Source of the DNA: Gliomastix tumulicola
Taxonomy: Eukaryota; Ascomycota; Sordariomycetes; Hypocreales; Bionectriaceae
Assembly: GCA_001599755.1 (NCBI GenBank)
Contig: BCHX01000009.1
Coordinates: 248,001-312,000, forward strand
Direction of reading: 5' to 3'
Length of the DNA: 64,000 nucleotides
Shown here one piece after another: positions 53,615 through 64,000 of this stretch (positions within the stretch are counted from its first letter, which is position 1; the number at the start of each line of letters is the position of its first letter). The position numbers and the translations under genes are program-made. The notes under the pieces were generated by a model. It was not told the DNA's origin, ran no database searches, and saw only the letters and a list, made by a program, of their open reading frames with translations.

Positions 53615-56043
53615 TCACAGCCACCCAGACTCCTCGACCGACGCCCGCCGCACGCCGAACCGCTCCGATATCGTCACCCAGCCGCCAGCACAGCACAGCG
53701 CCCTGAACGCGGTCGGATCCGCGTCCTCGCCGAACCCCCTCTCGAGCGCCGTCTTGATATATCCCCAGTCGACGAACCCGAGCTCCTCGACCGCGTCGCG
53801 CGTGAGCAAAGCCCGAAACATGCGGTGAATCGGCCCGTTGCGCGGCCAGCGCACCGGCGCCAGGAACGGCAACTTCCTCCGCGCGTACAGCTCGTCGGTG
53901 ATGAACGGCCTCGCGGCCTCGCGCAGGATCCATTTCTCCGAGATGGTCCGCAGCGCCGACCCGGCCTCGCGCCACCAGAAGTTGTGCACGTCGTCGTCGA
54001 CCCCTTCGGGCGGCTGGTAGCGCATCTTGGTCGTCGGCGGCAGCGAGTCGACGTACTCGGTCAGCCGGTGGTCTAGGAACGGCGTCCGCGCCTCGATGCT
54101 GTGCGCCATCTCCGTCCGGTCGCCGAGGCACGTCAGGATCACGTTTGCGAGCGCGCTGCGGTTCCACATGTACATGGCCGTGTGCGCCGGGTGCCAGCGG
54201 TCGTGCATCTTGGCCCGGACGTCCGGCGCGTGCGACTGCATGACGGTGCGGCGCATGTCCCAGCGGCCCGGGTACTGGTCCTTGACCCAGCTGTGGTAGA
54301 CCTGGCTGCCGGGCTGGAGGGCGAGGAGGGACTCGGGCATCGTGTTGCCGTTGGCGTACGTCTCGAGCTCGCTGTTGCTGTTGCTGTCCTGGCCTTTGCC
54401 GCCGCCTAAGTCGGCGGCTCCCTGTGCCCGCCAGATGGCCTTCATCTCCCCCAGCGCCGAGGCCTGCAGGCTCTCGCGCAGCTTCTCGTCCCGCGTCAGC
54501 AGGTCATCCGGCATGCCCTTGTCGGGATACCGGAGGAATTCGACCGGGAACCAGGTGTAGCCTGCAAAGTGCTCGTCGGACCCTTCGCCCGTCAGCACGA
54601 CTTTGATGCCGTGTTCCCTAGGCAGCGTTGACAGGGCAAACTTGGCAACCGAGTTGAGGTCCAGGTGGTGATGCTCGCAGTGGTACGCGGCATCGATGAA
54701 GTCGTTTGCAATTCTCTGCTCGTCGACGTTGCACTTGATGCTCTCGACTCCGAGCCAGTCCGTGGTGCGACTGGCGATGTCTGTCCCAAGTCAGACATTT
54801 GATGTTGTTTGTCATCACGTTAACGCGACTTACCCGCTTCGTTGTACCCAGACTCCTCTGGGAACTGGATGCTGAAGCACTTGACGCGCGACGCGCTCTC
54901 GCTGCCCAGCTTGACGTGCTCGTCTCGGATGAGCTTGGTCACAATGCCCGCCACCGTCGAGGAATCAATGCCTCCAGAGAGGTAGATGCCGATGGGCACA
55001 TCTGCCCTGAGCCGGAGACGAATCGCCTGGACCATGCGCTCGCGGACTTCTTGCACCATCTCGTCGACAGACCGAGGGTCAGGCGTATCCTAGACTTGCA
55101 GTTAGCACAGCTGTTTGAGAACACTTTGTCACGGTCGCCTTACCTTGTCAGGGTATTCAGCCGCCCAGTACTCTTGGATCTCGACGCCCCTCTCGTCCGT
55201 CACCTCGATCCAGTGGCCCGGCATCAGCTTCCTCACGCCCTTGAACATCGTTCTGTCGTCCAGAATCCACCCGCTGTCCGTGATGCCACGCACATCCCAT
55301 TCAGGCTTCCACCCCATGGGCAGGAACGCCTTCATCTCGGCCGCAAACAGCACCTTGTCGTCCACCACGGTCCAAAACAGCGGCTTGATGCCATACCGAT
55401 CCCTCCCAGCAATGACCCTCCGACTGCCCTCCCTCTCATCATGGAGCACGAAGCTGAACTCGCCACGGAGATGCTCGAGGAACCCCGGCGCACCGTACGC
55501 CTTGTACAGCGCGATGACGACCTCGCTGTCGCTCTCGCCCGTGAACTGGTAGCCGTGCTGCTCGGCACACTCGCGGCGGAGGCGGTCAAAGTCGTAGATC
55601 TCGCCGTTGACGACGGCGTGGATGAGACCGTCGCGGCTGTGCAGGGGCTGGGCGCCGCTGGGCGTCAGATCGTTGATGGAGAGGCGGCAGTGGGCGAGGC
55701 CGACTTTGGCGTCGTCGCTGATCCAGACGCCGCTGCCGTCGGGCCCGCGGTGCTTGATCTTGTCGATGGAGGCTTGGAGACGCATGCCCAGGTCCACGGA
55801 CGGGTGTACCTTGGTGTGAGTATGGCTGCCGTTGGTCGTGCCATTGGAGACGACACCGTTGGTCATGGCATGGTTGCCATTGGTGTGACTGTAACCGTTC
55901 CTGTAGCCATTACCATGGCCGTTGCCGTTGCCATTGCCATTCTGGCCGACGACATGCCGGTTGGTGAAGCCCTTGACGGGACCGTTGATATCGGTCGGCG
56001 CCCGGGCATGTTTGCAAACGCAGCTTGTGATGAATCCGCACAT
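53615..56043 (-). CDS. Glutamine-dependent asparagine synthetase-like enzyme
   Basis: Three exons (56043-55144, 55089-54834, 54780-53615) give 773 residues in phase. The N-terminal glutaminase domain begins 'MCGF', with Cys2 as the nucleophile, and has 'HRGPDGSG' and 'VVNGEIYDFD'. The synthetase domain has the ATP pyrophosphatase loop 'YLSGGIDSS' (336-344) and 'LTGEGSDEHFAGY'. It would move ammonia from glutamine to an acid group activated by AMP. The length exceeds that of housekeeping asparagine synthetase (about 580), and the 'SGGIDSS' form is closer to the asnB-like amidotransferases; the acceptor may be Asp or another acid. Oddity: between Cys2 and 'HRGPD' sits an Asn/Gly-rich stretch (about 33-75) from a trinucleotide-like repeat, absent from ordinary enzymes. 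Confidence 0.9.
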
Positions 56044-57278
56044 TGTGACTAACTTATTCTCAAATAATGAACTTCCTCAAGGCCAGTAGACATATACCCA
56101 TGTTCATGACCCCTCGGCTCGTTATATAGTACACCGCCAGCCCTGCTCTCCCCCCCCAGACCCTAACTAAGTTCGCCGCCCGCAACGCTGATGACGACGG
56201 CGATGATGCGACAAGACGCCATTTAGGCTCCCGGTGTCAGCAAACATCAAGTCCCCCCTCGCGCTTATTCGCGTCCTGCTAGGGAAAGTCTACATAGGCC
56301 TACGGAGTGCCTAGTAATTAGTCTCTACATATAACAGTCCGCGCGGGCGTTGGGAGAGATGGATCCCCTGATGGTTTCCCCCTTTTTTCTTACTCAGGCT
56401 TATTAGGCTGTCCACTGCCGAGAGTACCGCCGACCTCCCCCGGATGTCTGCAAGAGCCGAGAGAGAGAGAGAGAGAGTTTTGGGTCTGACATGCTCGTTC
56501 CCCTTTGACGGGTTCAACGGGGAATAAGGCTAGCTAGCCATTGTGATCTCTGCTGATGATCACCCGGGTAGTAAGTAAGTAAGTAAGTAGTTCGTCAGCA
56601 CCAGTTGGGTAAGTAGTAAGTAGGCTTTCGCTGTGATGATTGATGGGTGCTGCTGACCCCGGAGTTGGCGATGCCGCCCTGTACATATCTCCGAGTGTGA
56701 ATGAAGTCGCAAAATGCAGACAGACAGACAGACACTGGCCTCTGACATCACGCAGTATGTATCGTTATTCTTAGTCCAAGTTTATTCATCTGCCGTCATT
56801 TTCAACCGAGCTGTAGTCCTCCACCAACTTTCACGGCCATTCAATACGTAGTTACTAACATTATTTAAGAGCTCTCTGTGTGGCTAGAGAAGGAACAGGG
56901 AGCACAAGCATTGGGAAGAGCTTACGAGCTATACGAGCTACGGCAGCTGCTCTACAGCAACGATGCAACACACCGGATCCTAAACAGTACTAATGTAAAG
57001 AATGCATTTCATCACATCTTTTATGCCTCTGGCGATAAATCTCTCAGAGTTACTACCCATTACCATAAACGAAAGACACTTCCCCCCAAGATATCATCTA
57101 ACCCATCATCCGACGACACACCCTGAGTGAGATGCATCCACCTTCACATCTCAACCACAATACTTAGCTCCCGTACAATAATCATCAAAACAAACCAAAT
57201 CCCTAACAGAAAATAAGGTAGAAAACAATAGTTCCCCAGTAAGGCCCCCCTCTCCGATACTTCACACCCCAACTGCCA
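56044..57278. other. Gap with simple repeats
   Basis: About 1.2 kb upstream of the synthetase gene. It has a GA tract (56459-56478), a GTAAGTAAGTAAG run (about 56572-56589) and a (GACA)n run (about 56717-56733). No gene is supported; the frame at 56878-57126 has no motif. Confidence 0.45.
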
Positions 57279-57308
57279 CTCATCTCATCTCATCTCATCT
57301 CATCTCAT
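57279..57308. repeat. (CTCAT)6 microsatellite on a stop codon
   Basis: Six perfect units. On the minus strand they supply the last codons and the TGA stop (57295-57297) of the 1420-residue protein gene and continue into its 3' UTR. Confidence 0.95.
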
Positions 57309-60300
57309 AGTGCTGGTACAGAAGCTCCAGGTCCATCCCCCTCCTCCTCAGCTTGTCGCACGCGGAATGCAGCCAACCGGGCCAGATGTCCTTATTCGGA
57401 TGGGGACGGTGGAACGTGATGCTCATCAGACTCTGCGGTTTGATGCCGGCCGTCGACGCCCACTTGCACTTGCGCGTCCACGTGAACTTGACAGAGGAGC
57501 CGCCGTGGTTCGAGATGCGGTAGCCTACCTGTTGGAAGGCCGCCGCGACGTTTTTCCACGTCATGGCCGTGCTGCCCTCGCCTAGAAGGGTCGTGATGTG
57601 TTTCCAGTGCTTGTGCTGGAGTCTGCCCTTGGGCAGCCCTTCTGGTGTGGTCTTGCTTTCTCGGGCGGACTCTTTTTCGGCCTCGTCCTTCTTCTTGGCT
57701 TGGAGCTTCTGCTTGCCTTTGTATGTCTGGGGCTGGGAGGCTTCCCATTCGGAAACATCGGTTGGCTCGGTGCTCTCCGTGTTGTCCGTGTTGTCCGTGT
57801 TGTCCGTGGCGTCAGAGGCGTCAGAGGCGGCACGCCGACGGTTGCGTGAAGTCTCGGCTATATGTTCTAGACCACCAGCCTCATCGCCGTACGTCGCGTC
57901 GTCGACCCGTGGCTTCTGGTAGTAGTTACCGCTGACGACAGGAGCCTCTTCAGCCTGCTCTCCGTTTGACTGACGTTTCTTGGCCTCGGCCGCGGCTTTG
58001 GCCTTCTGTTCCTTCTCCTCCTTCGCCCGTTTTTTCTCCTCATCCTTTTTGCTGTCAAAGGCAGCCGCCCGTCTCTTCGCATTCTCGATCGACGTCAGCC
58101 TCCTCTTCTTGAACTTGTCCGCCTTGTCATCCTTGATCTTGGCCGGCCTCTGCTGCAAACCTTTCTTCCATTCGACAGAAATCACCCTCTTCCTCTCCTC
58201 CTTCTTCCGGTGCTCCCAGAGCTGCCGAGGCGATGGCGGTTCTTTGATCATCAACCGGACCTTGGGCGCTGTGGCCGGGTCCGGCTTCTTCTGCTTCAGT
58301 TCCTCGAGCACCTCGTGGGCGAACTCGGGCGCAAGGACGGGAACGCTCATCATACCGTCCTCCGGCGGCTCCTGCCTGGGGACGACACGGTCGCTCTCTA
58401 GGAACGGCACGTCCATCTTCATATTGTCGCGGAGGTGCCGTACCAGGGCCGCGCCGAACTGGAACAACTCGTGCTCGACGCTGTGGTCCTCCGGCACCGG
58501 CCGGGGAGGAGGCCACGAGGTGAGTTCGAGCGCCTGCTCGTCCAGCCATGTGTAGAGGCGCTGGTAGAGGCGCCTGGGCACGCTGGCCCACGACTGGTAG
58601 GAGAAGTCCTGCAGGGCGCGCACAGTGTAGAGACCTGGGAGGCGTCCTGTGCATTTGCGGAAGTCCGTGAGGCAGGCTTCGATCTCGGACGCCGGGCGCA
58701 CGAGCTCCGGGTCGATTAGCGAGCCGAGGAGACGAATCTTGTCGAACGCGGTGACAATGACCGGCGACAGCGAGCGAGAGGTGGTCTTCAACATGGATAG
58801 ATCGATGATCTCCCTGGTGAAGGCCCGGGGATCCGCGATGTCACCCTTCTGGGCTACCTCCCTCAGCAGCGCGTGTATCCTGAAGATCCGGTCGGGGTCG
58901 GGCCGATGGCACCAGTCGTTCTGGAGGTCTCTCCTGTCCACCAGGTCCCGCTCGGTCGTCTTGTCTATTTTGAGGGTCGGCATGTCGTCAAGATGCGTGA
59001 ACAGGCTGCCATCTGGCTTGACATAGTCCTTGGGCGAGCCCCGGAGGATGTGGTGCATCCTGATATGAGGCGCGGCCAGGAAGACGCCCGTGTTTATGAG
59101 ATCACGCACGAGGTAGATGATGTACGCCTTGGCGATGGTGCTGACCATGGCCGCCCGCTCGCGCTGGATGACCTCGACAGGCGCATCGGTGTCCGGCTTC
59201 ACCCAATGCTCGGCGAGGCCGTCGTCCAGGTCCATCAGGAATCTGACATCGTACGTCACGACGGTTTGGCACAGATCCCGCCTGATGGCAGCTCCGATGA
59301 GGTAGTAGTACGCGTTCCAGCGCCAGGTAGTGCGCGATCTAGGCGAGACGTGCGATATGAACTGCGGCAGAAGGTCGTCTCCTTTCGCGCAGTTCATGGT
59401 GCCCCAGTGGTGAAAGATCTCGTCCATGTAGCGTTGCGTGAGAATCTCCGGCCTGGTTATCGTCAGGATGAAGACCCCCATGGCGCCGTCGGCCTGTTCG
59501 CTTGCGATGCGTTTGACCGTGGAGAAGTCCATGGGCTTCCACGTCCAGCCTGGCGTCTTCATCTCCTGCTGCCGGGCATAGGCGTCGCGGTCGTGGTCGT
59601 CGATACGCTTCAGGTCCCGCGGGTGAATGTAGGCTTCGCTGTTCTGCGTCTGCGAATCGATGGCGAAGAAGTCGTCTCTGTAGCACATCGTCGGAGTCAC
59701 TCTGGCCCGCATGGTAGGGCCCGCTCGTTCGTTGCCCAGCCTACTCATGATGACGTTGTGCAGAGACGATGTGTAAGGCGATTCCCGCCTGAGGACCTTG
59801 CTGAGCGCGTCTTCGTACTCCTGCGCCAGGACGTACGGAGACTCAATGGGAACCGCCCACAGCCCCTTCGCTGCCTTGATGTCCTTGTCCTTGTCCTCCT
59901 TGGGTGTTGCGTAGGCGAGCATGAGGTCCGAGCGGCTCAAGTTCTCCAGGGACTTGAGAACATGTTCCTGAGTGTCCCAGGAGCCTTCCACCTTGGGGAC
60001 AATGACGTCCTTAAAGCCATCGTCGCAGCAGGGAAGCCCATGGATAGGGCACCTGCAGGGCTTCGGTGGCGCCTTGGGATGTGCCTCGCAGCTGTCCTCG
60101 CAATTCTCATTGTGCGTAGACTCGGCCTTCTCTTGCGTGCGAGCCACCCTGAGTGCCCGGCTGGTCCTGGGCAACAGCGGGACTTGCAGCCCGTTGCGCG
60201 GGCCGTTCTCGCTGCACGGGGAGCTCCAGAACAGTATCTCGTTCCCAGTCCTCTCGCAGACCCCGTTGGTGACTCTGTACGTTTCCGGTGACATGCAGGG

Positions 60301-61557
60301 CCCGCGCCTATCCGGCAGCACGCGGCCGCGCCACTGGTGCAGGATGTTCCTCTGCGACCCGACCTCGACCACGATGTCGACGACATTGTACGGGCCGGGG
60401 ACGCGGACAGGCTCCATGGTGACGAGCCAGTCCGAGAGCCACCTGAACTTCGCCTGGGTCTTGGGGCTGATGTGCGGCATGTAGTCGGCGATGGACAGGA
60501 TGTCCTCTAGGAGGATGTCGCCGGGCAGCATGGGGTCTTTGTAGCTGATGGGCTGCCAGTGCTTGAGAGCCACCGGGTTCTCCCAGGGCTTGAAGGACGC
60601 TTGCTCTTCGGGCGCGTCTTCGACAGAGGCTGGCCTTGGGTCAGGCTGTGGACCAGAGTCGCCGGAGGAGGGCACTGTGACTGCGCTTGGAAGCTGAGGA
60701 GCTGGAGTGGCAGACTTTGGACGAGACTTGGATTTGCGACCTTCCATTAGAACTGGGGTTAAAGTCCAGCAAGGTATGTCTGTCTCATCAGCTGGATCGG
60801 CAAGCCCTGTATAAAGAGATGACATTGGGATTGAAATCGAGGGGAAATAGTGAGCTGCAGCGGCGAGCTCTTCAACAGCACTAGAAATCTCCTCAGACAG
60901 ATCGGCAGTCCATGGGATCGATTCTGGCCCACGCTGAGGCTCAGATGCCGGGGCAACACCCGAGGCAGGATGCTGGGCTGGCTCCGACGGCTCCTGAATG
61001 TCGGACTCGGCTGGCATCGCATCTTGGACCGTCGACTCTTGGACGGTTCGCCCTTCGAGCACCGGCTCACGAGCAATGTCGGTCATCTCAAGGTCCTGCT
61101 CCGCGAGATTAGCGCCCTGGTTTTGGTGATCCTGGCCAAAGCTAGTCATGGTGCCTACCTGAGGTTCAAGGACATCAGCCCTGGAAGCAGGTGCGACGGA
61201 GGCCGTTGCAGCAGACGCAGCGAGGTCATCGAGCGTTCTGGAACCGTCACCGTCACCGTCACCGTCACCTTCAACGACGGGACCAGCTGCGGCGACGACG
61301 CTCTGCGCTTGTACTTTCTCAGCCGCGGCACCTGGGCCAGCGGCGGCGCGTGGAGCGTACGCGTTGCGAAAGGTGGCGAATTGAGGGCAGGGATGTTGGA
61401 TGTCTCCAATATCAGGCGGGATGGGGAGTGGCTGCCCTGGCTCCCCGGCAGGCTGAGGGGTCGAGAAGAGCTGCAAGATGGCGCCGGGATTCGAGATGGC
61501 CTGGCGGAGACCATCCCGCCAGCTGGGGCAGTCGATGAAGCTGGGTTGCTCGGCCAT
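57295..61557 (-). CDS. Large unknown protein with HicA-like C-terminal module
   Basis: A single open frame of 1420 residues. Residues 1-450 are low-complexity (Ala/Pro/Glu, including a Gly-Asp run from a CACCGT-type repeat near 61244). A globular part follows at about 450-1080, with a Cys/His-rich segment 'CRCPIHGLPCC' that might bind zinc; I recognise no family in it. From about 1110 to 1310 the chain is strongly charged (Lys/Glu/Arg), probably a coil or nuclear signal. The last about 105 residues (1316-1420) have 'VGYRISNHGGSSVKFTW', 'ITFHRPHP' and 'DKLRRRGMD'. This order (Gly-aromatic, GSS/GSH, PxH-like HRPHP, terminal helix) resembles the small double-stranded-RNA-binding-like fold of HicA-type proteins. 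The fold match is inference from pattern. The start at 61557 is the first Met. No enzyme function is assigned. Confidence 0.75.
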   Translation of the reverse strand: MAEQPSFIDCPSWRDGLRQAISNPGAILQLFSTPQPAGEPGQPLPIPPDIGDIQHPCPQFATFRNAYAPRAAAGPGAAAEKVQAQSVVAAAGPVVEGDGDGDGDGSRTLDDLAASAATASVAPASRADVLEPQVGTMTSFGQDHQNQGANLAEQDLEMTDIAREPVLEGRTVQESTVQDAMPAESDIQEPSEPAQHPASGVAPASEPQRGPESIPWTADLSEEISSAVEELAAAAHYFPSISIPMSSLYTGLADPADETDIPCWTLTPVLMEGRKSKSRPKSATPAPQLPSAVTVPSSGDSGPQPDPRPASVEDAPEEQASFKPWENPVALKHWQPISYKDPMLPGDILLEDILSIADYMPHISPKTQAKFRWLSDWLVTMEPVRVPGPYNVVDIVVEVGSQRNILHQWRGRVLPDRRGPCMSPETYRVTNGVCERTGNEILFWSSPCSENGPRNGLQVPLLPRTSRALRVARTQEKAESTHNENCEDSCEAHPKAPPKPCRCPIHGLPCCDDGFKDVIVPKVEGSWDTQEHVLKSLENLSRSDLMLAYATPKEDKDKDIKAAKGLWAVPIESPYVLAQEYEDALSKVLRRESPYTSSLHNVIMSRLGNERAGPTMRARVTPTMCYRDDFFAIDSQTQNSEAYIHPRDLKRIDDHDRDAYARQQEMKTPGWTWKPMDFSTVKRIASEQADGAMGVFILTITRPEILTQRYMDEIFHHWGTMNCAKGDDLLPQFISHVSPRSRTTWRWNAYYYLIGAAIRRDLCQTVVTYDVRFLMDLDDGLAEHWVKPDTDAPVEVIQRERAAMVSTIAKAYIIYLVRDLINTGVFLAAPHIRMHHILRGSPKDYVKPDGSLFTHLDDMPTLKIDKTTERDLVDRRDLQNDWCHRPDPDRIFRIHALLREVAQKGDIADPRAFTREIIDLSMLKTTSRSLSPVIVTAFDKIRLLGSLIDPELVRPASEIEACLTDFRKCTGRLPGLYTVRALQDFSYQSWASVPRRLYQRLYTWLDEQALELTSWPPPRPVPEDHSVEHELFQFGAALVRHLRDNMKMDVPFLESDRVVPRQEPPEDGMMSVPVLAPEFAHEVLEELKQKKPDPATAPKVRLMIKEPPSPRQLWEHRKKEERKRVISVEWKKGLQQRPAKIKDDKADKFKKRRLTSIENAKRRAAAFDSKKDEEKKRAKEEKEQKAKAAAEAKKRQSNGEQAEEAPVVSGNYYQKPRVDDATYGDEAGGLEHIAETSRNRRRAASDASDATDNTDNTDNTESTEPTDVSEWEASQPQTYKGKQKLQAKKKDEAEKESARESKTTPEGLPKGRLQHKHWKHITTLLGEGSTAMTWKNVAAAFQQVGYRISNHGGSSVKFTWTRKCKWASTAGIKPQSLMSITFHRPHPNKDIWPGWLHSACDKLRRRGMDLELLYQHYEMR

Positions 61558-64000
61558 GATGCAGGCTGGTGGTGGTGGTTGATGCGATGCAGCGTTGCAG
61601 CGTTGCAGCAGGAGTAGCTTGCTTGGGTGGAATGTCTTGTCCTGGGACAGTTGTGCGAGGCTTCAGAATCACGAGTGCAGATGGCAGGTGACGTAAGAAA
61701 TCCGAATGAGGAGCGGGTTGACCTTAGGAGAGGAAGGAACGAAGGACTGGCGCGGGAAGTGGGAAGTGGCAGAATTTGAAGGCTAGCGAACCAAGTGCAG
61801 CAGCAGCTTCTGGCAGCCAGTTGACCTGGGCGCTTGTTTGCCAATTGGTGGGAAACTCCAGCTTGTTTGCGTTGCACTTTCAACCTCGCAGCGTGTGATC
61901 GGCCAAGACGGCCAGCACACGTCCCCCTCGAGTGACTTATCCCTTTCCCTTCCAGTGCGGCCCGCCTATTCATTGGCTGGGAATTGCTCTGATCAATTCA
62001 TCCCCCGGAAAAGGAAGGATACTCCAGGATGTCACTGTTGGGGAGGAGGAGAAGGGGGTGGGAGAAAATGTAACCTTCACGCAGAGATAAGAGCCGGCTG
62101 TTGGTCATGGTGGGAGGGCTGCATCTCTGATAGGGCAGAGCCGTGATGCAAGAGAGGGGCACTGTATCTCACGACCCCTCATTCAGTGACGGGATGAAAG
62201 GAACTTTGTGACAGATCGAATGTTGCACATTCACTCGAGGGCATGCCCGGGTCCTGAGCAGACATTGGCCAGCGGGTGGTCTGATAAGCTGGTCGAGGCC
62301 GGCAGAGGGGCTGGGCGGTTTGTCTCACCCATGCAAAAGGGTCCTATTGATGCCAGCGCAGAGAAGCAGGATGAATAAGGGCTTCACAAACACGGTGGCG
62401 TGCGCATGTCTCAGAAGTCAGCCGTATGAGAGGGAGGGCAGCGCAGCTAGAGGATGGTCAGCAAACATGCGTGAGACGGCCGTGTCCATGGCCAGCTTCC
62501 TAGCTAGCTAGCTAGCTGGCCACATAAGTGAGCTTCATGCAGACAGCTGGAGACATGATGGATAGCAGAGCAGATCGAGTGGAAACCGCCTTCACACTAC
62601 TGGTCAATCCGTCCGCACCGTAAACCGGGTCGTGTTTGTGAAAGCAGCGCTTTGCCTCTCGGTGTGAAACACTCTGCAGGAAGTGTGCCAGCCTGCATCA
62701 ATAGCGTGTCGGGCAGCGTGCTTTGTTAGAAGCTCGGGCCCTCCCGTACAGAATACGAGCTGGCTTGCTCTGAATTTCTTCGTCGGCGCCCTGCTGTACT
62801 TCATCGTATCCAGGCTGTTTCTCGTCCGACAGTGGTGCATATTGACGGAAACCCCAGCTCTCGCCTAGGTAGACACCACAAATCCAGAACCATCCCGCTA
62901 ACCCAGCAGTCTCAGCACCGTCCTCCTCGTCCCGTCCCGCGGAATGCTCGATAAGACGCCTCTGATGGTGGTGTGGGTAAAAACCCGCCCGACTGCCGGG
63001 CAGAAGCAAGGACGCGTGTCCAAGCTCCCCAGGTCTCAGTCTGTCTCCCTCTCTCTCTCTCTTTTCGTTTCTTCTTCTTTTGACCCACAAGTTTCTCCTC
63101 GCCTCTGGCCAGTCAAACAAAACCTCCGCATGTCACCTGTCTCGGAGAGCAATGTCTCCGAGCCTCGTTCATTCGCTGGAGGATGCTCAGCTTTCATGCA
63201 TGGCGTCGAATGGCGTTTCCGAAAGAGGGCAAGATCAGATGTCTTTGACATAGGAGAGTGCTGAAGGTGCAGAAGCGAGGGAGGGGAAGGGCCAAAAAAA
63301 AGCAAGGACACGGGAAGCGCGATGTCGCACGCAATGCAGCCGATCGGCGATGTGCACATTTGGGCTGCAGGCGAAGAAGGAAAGCGACAGAATCGTGTAG
63401 AATCCTCGACTGCCATCATCGTGAATTCGTCGTCGCACGTCGCGAAAGGGGGCACTTTTCAAATACAGAGCCGCTTGTCTCCTCTTTCGGAGATCACCAC
63501 GATCGGGATCCGATTAACAGGATCTCCAGACGACCCCGGGTCCACGATGTTCCTCATGGAGTCTGGCTCTATTATCAAGCTGTCAATTGAGTCCCCGTTA
63601 GGAGGTCCTACCGCGCGGCGCCGTCTCCCAGGCTTGGGAGCCGTGGGAGCGTCCAGGTGGAGGCCCCCCCGTCCTCGTCTATCCTTCCTTTCGATCGGCC
63701 CCCTCTAATATGCCATTCTCCTCTTAGCTCCAAGGAGAGAGAGGCGAGTCCAGTCCAACAAAAGACCCCAGCGAGGGAGGGAGGCCGGTGCCCTGCGTGC
63801 AAATATTGGACTTTCGCTTACACCTGGACCTGCACATGGCAGGATTGACCCACACGCAGCCCGAGTCTTGTGACCAGCGAGCCGTGTCGGAATACGCAAT
63901 GTTGGTTCTCGTACGGGTCAATCATGGCGAAGGCTTGGTTCGCAAAAGCCACGGCGTTTTGCGTTGCAGTAGTGGCGAAGAAGCGGTCAGTCGAGACTCT
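61558..64000. other. Right-end gap
   Basis: About 2.4 kb upstream of the 1420-residue gene. It holds its promoter and a (TAGC)n run near 62500-62518. The last 100 bases on the minus strand show a protein-like frame (63900-64000) with no start or splice site visible, so a gene may begin past the edge; it is not called. Confidence 0.4.

Noticed and set aside
63322..63708. 128-codon frame near the right end
   Set aside because: No motif, and it is not clearly protein-like; I could not separate it from chance.
63900..64000. Protein-like minus-strand stretch at the window edge
   Set aside because: Too short, and no start, stop or splice site is visible to call an exon.

Overview
The window is nuclear DNA of a filamentous ascomycete, most likely a Pezizomycotina species of the Sordariomycetes type. 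Genes carry short (about 50-70 bp) GT-AG introns with CTAAC/CTGAC-like branch points, intergenic gaps reach 1-4 kb, and the gene families are typical of mould genomes: HET incompatibility proteins, PTH11-type rhodopsin-fold receptors, Zn2Cys6 regulators, TDT anion exporters and HMT1-type ABC transporters. Gene models were built by hand by joining reading frames at splice sites that keep phase. I saw no rRNA, tRNA, CRISPR array or intact transposon.

Layout. 0-8 kb: the 3' end of a HET gene, a seven-helix receptor-like gene, and a plasma-membrane-type Ca2+ ATPase of six exons. 8-12 kb: a long gap. 12-21.7 kb: an ankyrin protein, a small secreted protein, a 93-aa protein, a HET-ankyrin fusion, a protein with a C-terminal CaaX box, a TDT anion/sulfite exporter and an RBR ubiquitin ligase. 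22-26 kb: an HMT1-like ABC half-transporter and an unknown 140-aa protein. 28.7-34.5 kb: an intact SDR dehydrogenase and an intact FAD monooxygenase beside two decayed genes, which looks like the remnant of a small metabolic gene group. 35.6-43.4 kb: a HerA/FtsK-like P-loop ATPase, an alpha/beta hydrolase, a Frag1/DRAM/Sfk1 membrane protein and a Zn2Cys6 regulator. 44.6-50.2 kb: two divergently transcribed glycosyltransferases (GT2 and GT31-like). 50.4-61.6 kb: an RS-rich ankyrin protein, a glutamine-dependent asparagine synthetase-like enzyme and a 1420-residue unknown protein whose C-terminus resembles a HicA-like fold. 61.6-64 kb: no confident gene.

The most notable points are: a Ca2+ ATPase intron whose donor reads TT instead of GT exactly after the DKTGTL motif; the two pseudogenes flanking the FAD monooxygenase; the HicA-like C-terminal module; the HerA-like ATPase; several introns of 3n length without stops; and microsatellites lying on start or stop codons.
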